Assembly (NCBI GenBank): GCA_964526635.1
Contig: CAZGLR010000018.1
Span: 1 to 37,134 of the forward strand
Source of the DNA: CAZGLR01 sp964526635
GTDB lineage: Bacteria > Zixibacteria > MSB-5A5 > GN15 > JAAZOE01
Direction of reading: 5' to 3'
Length of the DNA: 37,134 nucleotides
How positions within the stretch are numbered: the stretch's first letter is position 1; the number at the start of each line of letters is the position of its first letter. Made by a program: the position numbers and the translations under genes. The notes under the pieces are model-generated. The model saw nothing but the letters and a program-made list of their open reading frames with translations. It did not search any database and had not been told where the DNA came from. Below, piece by piece: positions 33,034-37,134 of this stretch.

Positions 33034-34389
33034 CTATTTTCTCAGTCTGTATTTTTCGATCAGGTCGTAAAGCGTTGTCCGACTGGTACCAAGCTCGCGA
33101 CTGACGCGGGAAATATTCCAGTTATTTCTTACCAATGCCTCCGACAAACACCTCTTTTCGGACTCTTCCCTGACCTCCTGAAGGGAACGGAGACGATCCG
33201 TGTCCTTGCCGACCGCCTCAAGCGACAGATCGTGCGGCTGTACTTTTTTGTCCTGAGCCATGATTACCGCTCGTTTGACCTTGTTCTCCAGTTCACGAAC
33301 ATTCCCCGGCCAGGGGTAAGCCATAATTGCCCGCAGGGCCGCCTCAGAAAAGGTCAATCCGGCCTTGTTATTATCGGTGGCATATCGTTGCAGGAACGTA
33401 TTGGCCAGAAGCGCGATATCATCACCACGGTCGTGCAGCGGCGGCATATGGACAGTAATAACTGACAACCGATAATAGAGATCCTCGCGGAAATTACTTC
33501 GTTTGACCTCTTCTTCGAGGTCACGATTAGTGGCGGCCAGAATACGGACATCGAGCGGAATCTGCTGACGGCCGCCAACACGTTCGATTTTCCGATCTTC
33601 CAATACACGAAGGAGTTTGACCTGTAACGAAAGCGACATTTCACCGATTTCATCGAGAAACAGTGTTCCCTTTTCAGCCAGTTCGAATTTACCCTGCTTC
33701 AAAGCATGAGCATCGGTAAAGGCGCCCTTCTCATGGCCAAAAAGCTCCGATTCCAACAGATTCTCCGGGATTGCGCCACAGTTGATCGTTATAAAGGGCT
33801 GATCCCGCCGCGGACTTGATGTATGAATCGCCTTGGCTACCAGTTCCTTACCGGTACCCGATTCGCCGGAAATCAAGACCGTATAATCAGTCGGCGAGAC
33901 CGTCTTAATTATCTTGTAGATCGCCTGCATCGAATCGGAGTCACCGATGATCTTCTCGAAACTCTTCTGTTCGGCCAGACGATCCAGCAGGCGGCTGTTT
34001 TCAGCCTGCAATTCAGCCACCGCCGACGCCCGATCAACGATAATTTTCAATTGCTCCAAATCAACCGGTTTATGGAAAAAGTCATAAGCGCCCCGACGGA
34101 TAGCAGTCAGGGCGTTTTCCTTTTCGCCATGACCGGTAACCATGATGATTTTACAAAACGGTTTGATCTCGAGATACTTTTCGATAAGATCAAGCCCCTC
34201 GGCGGCACCCTCACGCGGAGTCAGCGAGATATCCTGCAGAACAACCAATGGTTCCCTGTCGCGGGCCAGTTCCAGGGCGTCATCAACCCCCTCGGCGACC
34301 AGAACCGTGTAGGTATCATTGAGCGCCCATTTCAACTGCGAACGGATTCCCTCGTCATCATCAACTATCAGTAAGGTATGTTTACTCAC
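33034..34389 (-). CDS. prsR: PrsR-type sigma54-dependent response regulator
   Basis: The protein, 451 residues from the chosen GTG, has a receiver domain (D53 in VLQDISL, then the PrsR-like insert REGAAEGLDLIEKY; K107), an AAA+ core with Walker A GESGTGKE (175-182), the loop GAFTDA at 222-227 in place of the usual GAFTGA, Walker B LFLDEIGEM, and a Fis-type HTH (WNISRVSRELGTSRTTLYDL). It resembles PrsR of PEP-CTERM/exosortase exopolysaccharide systems. I chose GTG at 34389 because GGGAG lies eight bases upstream and it overlaps prsK by 8 bases; an ATG 15 codons earlier is less likely. Its targets are expected to be sigma54 promoters; none is proven here. Confidence 0.9.
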   Translation of the reverse strand: MSKHTLLIVDDDEGIRSQLKWALNDTYTVLVAEGVDDALELARDREPLVVLQDISLTPREGAAEGLDLIEKYLEIKPFCKIIMVTGHGEKENALTAIRRGAYDFFHKPVDLEQLKIIVDRASAVAELQAENSRLLDRLAEQKSFEKIIGDSDSMQAIYKIIKTVSPTDYTVLISGESGTGKELVAKAIHTSSPRRDQPFITINCGAIPENLLESELFGHEKGAFTDAHALKQGKFELAEKGTLFLDEIGEMSLSLQVKLLRVLEDRKIERVGGRQQIPLDVRILAATNRDLEEEVKRSNFREDLYYRLSVITVHMPPLHDRGDDIALLANTFLQRYATDNNKAGLTFSEAALRAIMAYPWPGNVRELENKVKRAVIMAQDKKVQPHDLSLEAVGKDTDRLRSLQEVREESEKRCLSEALVRNNWNISRVSRELGTSRTTLYDLIEKYRLRK

Positions 34390-36487
34390 GCGTTCGTTCT
34401 CCCGGTAAATAGACGGTGAACTCAGTCCCTTCACCGATGCGGCTGGTTACTTCGATCCGGCCGCGATGCGCATAGATAATATCCCGCGACTGAAACATAC
34501 CGATCCCAAGCCCATGCGATTTGGTTGACGAGAACGGCTTAAACAATCGGGTGGCGATAAACTCTTCATCCATACCGCTGCCGGTATCGGAAAAACGTAC
34601 CGCTATCATGCTGTCCAGATCGGTTTCAAAGCTGGAGATATGCAGTTTGCCGCCGTCGGGCATCGCCTCAATGGCGTTCATAATCAAATTATCGAAAACT
34701 GAACCGATCTTGTCTTCATCGACCATTACACTGAGAGTATCGTCGATATCCAAAGATAGTTCAATCGTTTTAACCGATTCGATTTTAAGCCGATCCAGCG
34801 TATGTCGAAGCATCCTCGACAAAGACACCGGGCCGGTACTCAAGGTATCATCTGTAGTCTGCTGCGTCAATCGGGATATAATTTTTTTCTGGCGATCGAC
34901 GGCTTTGCCGATGGTGATCAGCGCTTCCCGCTGAAATTCGGGATTTTGAATGTTCTTTTCGGCGTTCTGAAGCAACATGGACAGCATACCAACCGAGTTC
35001 TTGAGATCATGTAGTACATACGATGCGATTTTATAAAACGATTCAATCTCTCGCGATTCGACCAGTTCCTGAGTAATGCGGGCACCGAGTATAGTCAGCG
35101 CCAGTGGATTGGCGGCGGCCTCGATAAAGCCTATTTCGGCGGAACTCAGGCTGCGGTCGCCGGCATGACGGCCGATGCCCCAAAATCCGAGAAACTGCCG
35201 CCGGGCCACCAAAGGCACCACCATCTCGATTGGAAAATCAATCTGCTTCTCGACAAACTCAAGTTCAGCGGTCTCGTCGGGGGCTTTTTCGCGAAGTGTG
35301 CTGGCCTCCGCCGGATGGCCGATTCGGTATAACCAGTCAGCCAGCTTGGCCAGGCGGCGGCCTGATATCCCCCGACTGATACCATTGCCGGAATACAGCG
35401 CATAATTCCCATCGGGCGATTTCTCGAGAATGACGAAACAACTGTGTTCGATGCGCATAAGGCGGCGCAGCAGATGACTGGCCCGGTCGAAGATGGCGTC
35501 CATATCGAGAATGACCGAAATCTCTTCAGAAAACTCTTTCCATTCCTCGGCAAAGTCCCCATGGCTCTGCGGCATCTGCCGCTGTCCCGATACTTTACGC
35601 AGGGGCGAACGGGCCGCCTGGGAGCCAAAAAGAATCATGAATGTCATGACCATGATTATAAGGACTACGATCGAGAAGAAGATGCCGTCGTCCAGATCGT
35701 ACCGGATAAGCAGTTGCCCGGTCGAACCAATAATCAGCAGGTAAATCCCAACAAGGACAACCGAGATCGAGGAGTAAATACCTTTGCGGGTCAGGATGAT
35801 CCCGTCGCTTTTGGGTGCGAAATGGATATAATGTCGTCCGGCGGGAATACAAATCATCGCCAGAAGCAAAAACGTCCCGGTGGCGATCCAATCGCTGATA
35901 GTGTGATACAAGACGGTCGTGGTGGCCACCGCCAAAAGCGAGATGCCATAGGCGATGAGTGGAAAGAAAACGCGACGGATCCGTTCGCGCACCAACCCCA
36001 GCGACGACCGATAACAGGTTTCCAGCGCATACAACCCAAGCGTTGTGGCAATAATAAAATAGGCCCCAACAATAAACGACCAGCCGTGCAGTTCAACCGC
36101 CCAGCGGATACCGTAGAGCGTTAGATCAATAGCCTGACTGGCGTACAAGAGCAGATACAGAATGAGAGAAATTAACAGCCCCGTCCAGGTAAAAAATCTG
36201 CGGCGCTGCGAATACTCGGAGATGTCGATTCCCCAGCGGGCGGTCGTCATATACCAGGCGGCCGGGACAAAGGCAATATGAACATAAAGGAAATGATACC
36301 CCAGCCACCAGAGTGAATAATATTCGCTGGTTTCAATGAGTACCGCGACAACTCCGAAAATATTGATGAGAATCAGAAAGAGAAACGGACGGGAATACCA
36401 GTCGGCGCGACGACGCAGGGCAACCAGGATGGCTACAAGAACAAAGATGAGCCCTGAAAACAGATTAATGTATTGCAGCGCATTCAT
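34382..36487 (-). CDS. prsK: PrsK-type membrane sensor histidine kinase
   Basis: The 701-residue protein begins with eight or nine membrane helices (about residues 5-290), followed by a GAF-like domain (about 320-480) and a kinase core. The phosphorylated His is in SYVLHDLKNSVGMLSMLLQN, followed by NPEFQREAL, a combination characteristic of PrsK. ATP-binding boxes are NLIMNAIEAMPDGG, DTGSGM, FKPFSST and GLGIGMFQSR. PrsK pairs with PrsR to control exopolysaccharide and PEP-CTERM genes in exosortase-bearing bacteria. The next gene, prsR, overlaps its end by 8 bases. The upstream partial membrane gene ends 6 bases before its ATG, suggesting a longer operon. No exosortase or PEP-CTERM protein is in view. 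Confidence 0.9.
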   Translation of the reverse strand: MNALQYINLFSGLIFVLVAILVALRRRADWYSRPFLFLILINIFGVVAVLIETSEYYSLWWLGYHFLYVHIAFVPAAWYMTTARWGIDISEYSQRRRFFTWTGLLISLILYLLLYASQAIDLTLYGIRWAVELHGWSFIVGAYFIIATTLGLYALETCYRSSLGLVRERIRRVFFPLIAYGISLLAVATTTVLYHTISDWIATGTFLLLAMICIPAGRHYIHFAPKSDGIILTRKGIYSSISVVLVGIYLLIIGSTGQLLIRYDLDDGIFFSIVVLIIMVMTFMILFGSQAARSPLRKVSGQRQMPQSHGDFAEEWKEFSEEISVILDMDAIFDRASHLLRRLMRIEHSCFVILEKSPDGNYALYSGNGISRGISGRRLAKLADWLYRIGHPAEASTLREKAPDETAELEFVEKQIDFPIEMVVPLVARRQFLGFWGIGRHAGDRSLSSAEIGFIEAAANPLALTILGARITQELVESREIESFYKIASYVLHDLKNSVGMLSMLLQNAEKNIQNPEFQREALITIGKAVDRQKKIISRLTQQTTDDTLSTGPVSLSRMLRHTLDRLKIESVKTIELSLDIDDTLSVMVDEDKIGSVFDNLIMNAIEAMPDGGKLHISSFETDLDSMIAVRFSDTGSGMDEEFIATRLFKPFSSTKSHGLGIGMFQSRDIIYAHRGRIEVTSRIGEGTEFTVYLPGERTRE

Positions 36488-36493
36488 GGCGCC

Positions 36494-37134
36494 TTATTCA
36501 TTCTGATCCAGGAAAAATTTCGTTGTTGTTCCGAGGAACAGAAAATTAACAATTATCTCCAGAACAAGTGCACCCACCAGCAAATAAAAGACCAGATCCG
36601 GCGTGAAGTTTCTGACAATCATCGGAGAATTGGAGACCGCCATTGATGGGAACAATCCGATCAGATAGGGGATTGTCACCAGCCCGATGGCGACAAACGG
36701 ATGCTGGAAAAACAGCTTCAACGCGCGCCCGAGCGCCGAGAAAATCGACACGCCACCGGCCATGATACTGGGCAGGAAAAAGATCGTTGGTGCATACAGG
36801 ACAATTGTCAGGATTCTCAAGGCGATATCAGCCGCCACCCGTCGTCGCGGCGAGTAGGTCAGGTCCATGCCGATAACATTTTCGATAAAGGCATAAAAAT
36901 TTGATTGAACCAGATGGAGTACAATTATCACCAGTCCCCACACCAGGGTAATCAGAAAATACTTCTTCAGCGCACTGCCCAGAGAACGGACAAAGGCGGG
37001 ACGTTCTCCCCGATACAGCGAGATTGAGGCATCGATAAACGCCGCATAAAACAGGCCTTCCAGCAATATCGAAAAAACAAGTTGCGCCCGGCTGAAGAAA
37101 TACGGCAGCACCTGAAGATGGAAAGGATAATGAT
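36494..37134 (-). CDS. Membrane protein of unknown function (5' end outside window)
   Basis: The frame is open to the right edge of the window (residues HYPFHLQV precede a possible GTG at 37111 that has no ribosome site), so the gene very probably continues beyond it. The visible part of about 213 residues has five hydrophobic segments, for example LVFSILLEGLFYAAFIDASI, YFLITLVWGLVIIVLHLV and FYLLVGALVLEIIVNFLFLG, with a charged C-terminal tail (TKFFLDQNE). It lies 6 bases upstream of prsK and is likely co-transcribed with it. I do not recognise the family; a role in sensing or exopolysaccharide export would be guesswork. Confidence 0.7.
   Translation of the reverse strand, partial: HYPFHLQVLPYFFSRAQLVFSILLEGLFYAAFIDASISLYRGERPAFVRSLGSALKKYFLITLVWGLVIIVLHLVQSNFYAFIENVIGMDLTYSPRRRVAADIALRILTIVLYAPTIFFLPSIMAGGVSIFSALGRALKLFFQHPFVAIGLVTIPYLIGLFPSMAVSNSPMIVRNFTPDLVFYLLVGALVLEIIVNFLFLGTTTKFFLDQNE

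Overview
The window is an ordinary-density, mid-GC chromosomal segment from a diderm (Gram-negative-type) bacterium. Evidence for two membranes: a heptosyltransferase fused to a heptose-bisphosphate phosphatase (LPS core sugars), undecaprenyl-diphosphatase, a predicted outer-membrane barrel ending in Phe, a secreted protein with a C-terminal barrel, and a BamB-like lipoprotein. The mix of a PrsK/PrsR sensor pair, a PreP-like M16 peptidase, a bacterial NurA-HerA-Mre11 cluster and a large metallopeptidase/TolB-propeller/barrel protein would fit an uncultivated FCB-type lineage (for example Zixibacteria-like). This is an inference from gene content; no rRNA or marker phylogeny is available. A 10-N scaffold gap and an apparent sequence junction near position 200 suggest a draft, probably metagenomic, assembly.

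Almost everything is on the minus strand, so transcription runs right to left. From the right edge: a partial membrane protein; prsK-prsR (membrane histidine kinase and sigma54 activator); a second, orphan sigma54 activator; a tightly overlapped nurA-herA-sbcD/mre11 DNA-end-processing operon; a plus-strand sodium symporter with its tiny MetS-like subunit; a divergent operon of a small outer-membrane barrel, uppP, the GT9-GmhB fusion and an AmrS-like radical SAM enzyme; an envelope operon (gluzincin/TolB/barrel protein, BamB-like lipoprotein, HEAT protein); a chaperone block (hsp20-dnaK, then a compact dnaJ-like gene and dnaJ); trkA-trkH potassium uptake; a 1464-residue REC/GAF/PAS histidine kinase; a ferritin-like diiron protein; and an M16 peptidase that stops short at the left edge.

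Regulatory sequence is readable in places. There are Rho-independent terminators after the ferritin-like gene, dnaK and dnaJ. Good sigma70-type promoters precede trkA, the symporter and the small barrel gene. A sigma54-like -24/-12 site lies upstream of hsp20, with two inverted repeats 70-100 bp further up. Two promoters (compact dnaJ-like gene, nurA) place the start codon at the predicted transcription start, suggesting leaderless mRNAs. Several clean palindromes overlap or abut promoters and are candidate operators.

I saw no CRISPR array, tRNA, rRNA, insertion sequence or prophage. No stretch over about 270 bases lacks a gene. The strongest candidates for something unusual are the NurA-HerA-Mre11 cluster without Rad50, the putative sigma54/inverted-repeat control of hsp20-dnaK, the tripartite protease-propeller-barrel protein with its operon partners, and the leaderless promoters. 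The left-end junction and the N-gap look like assembly effects.
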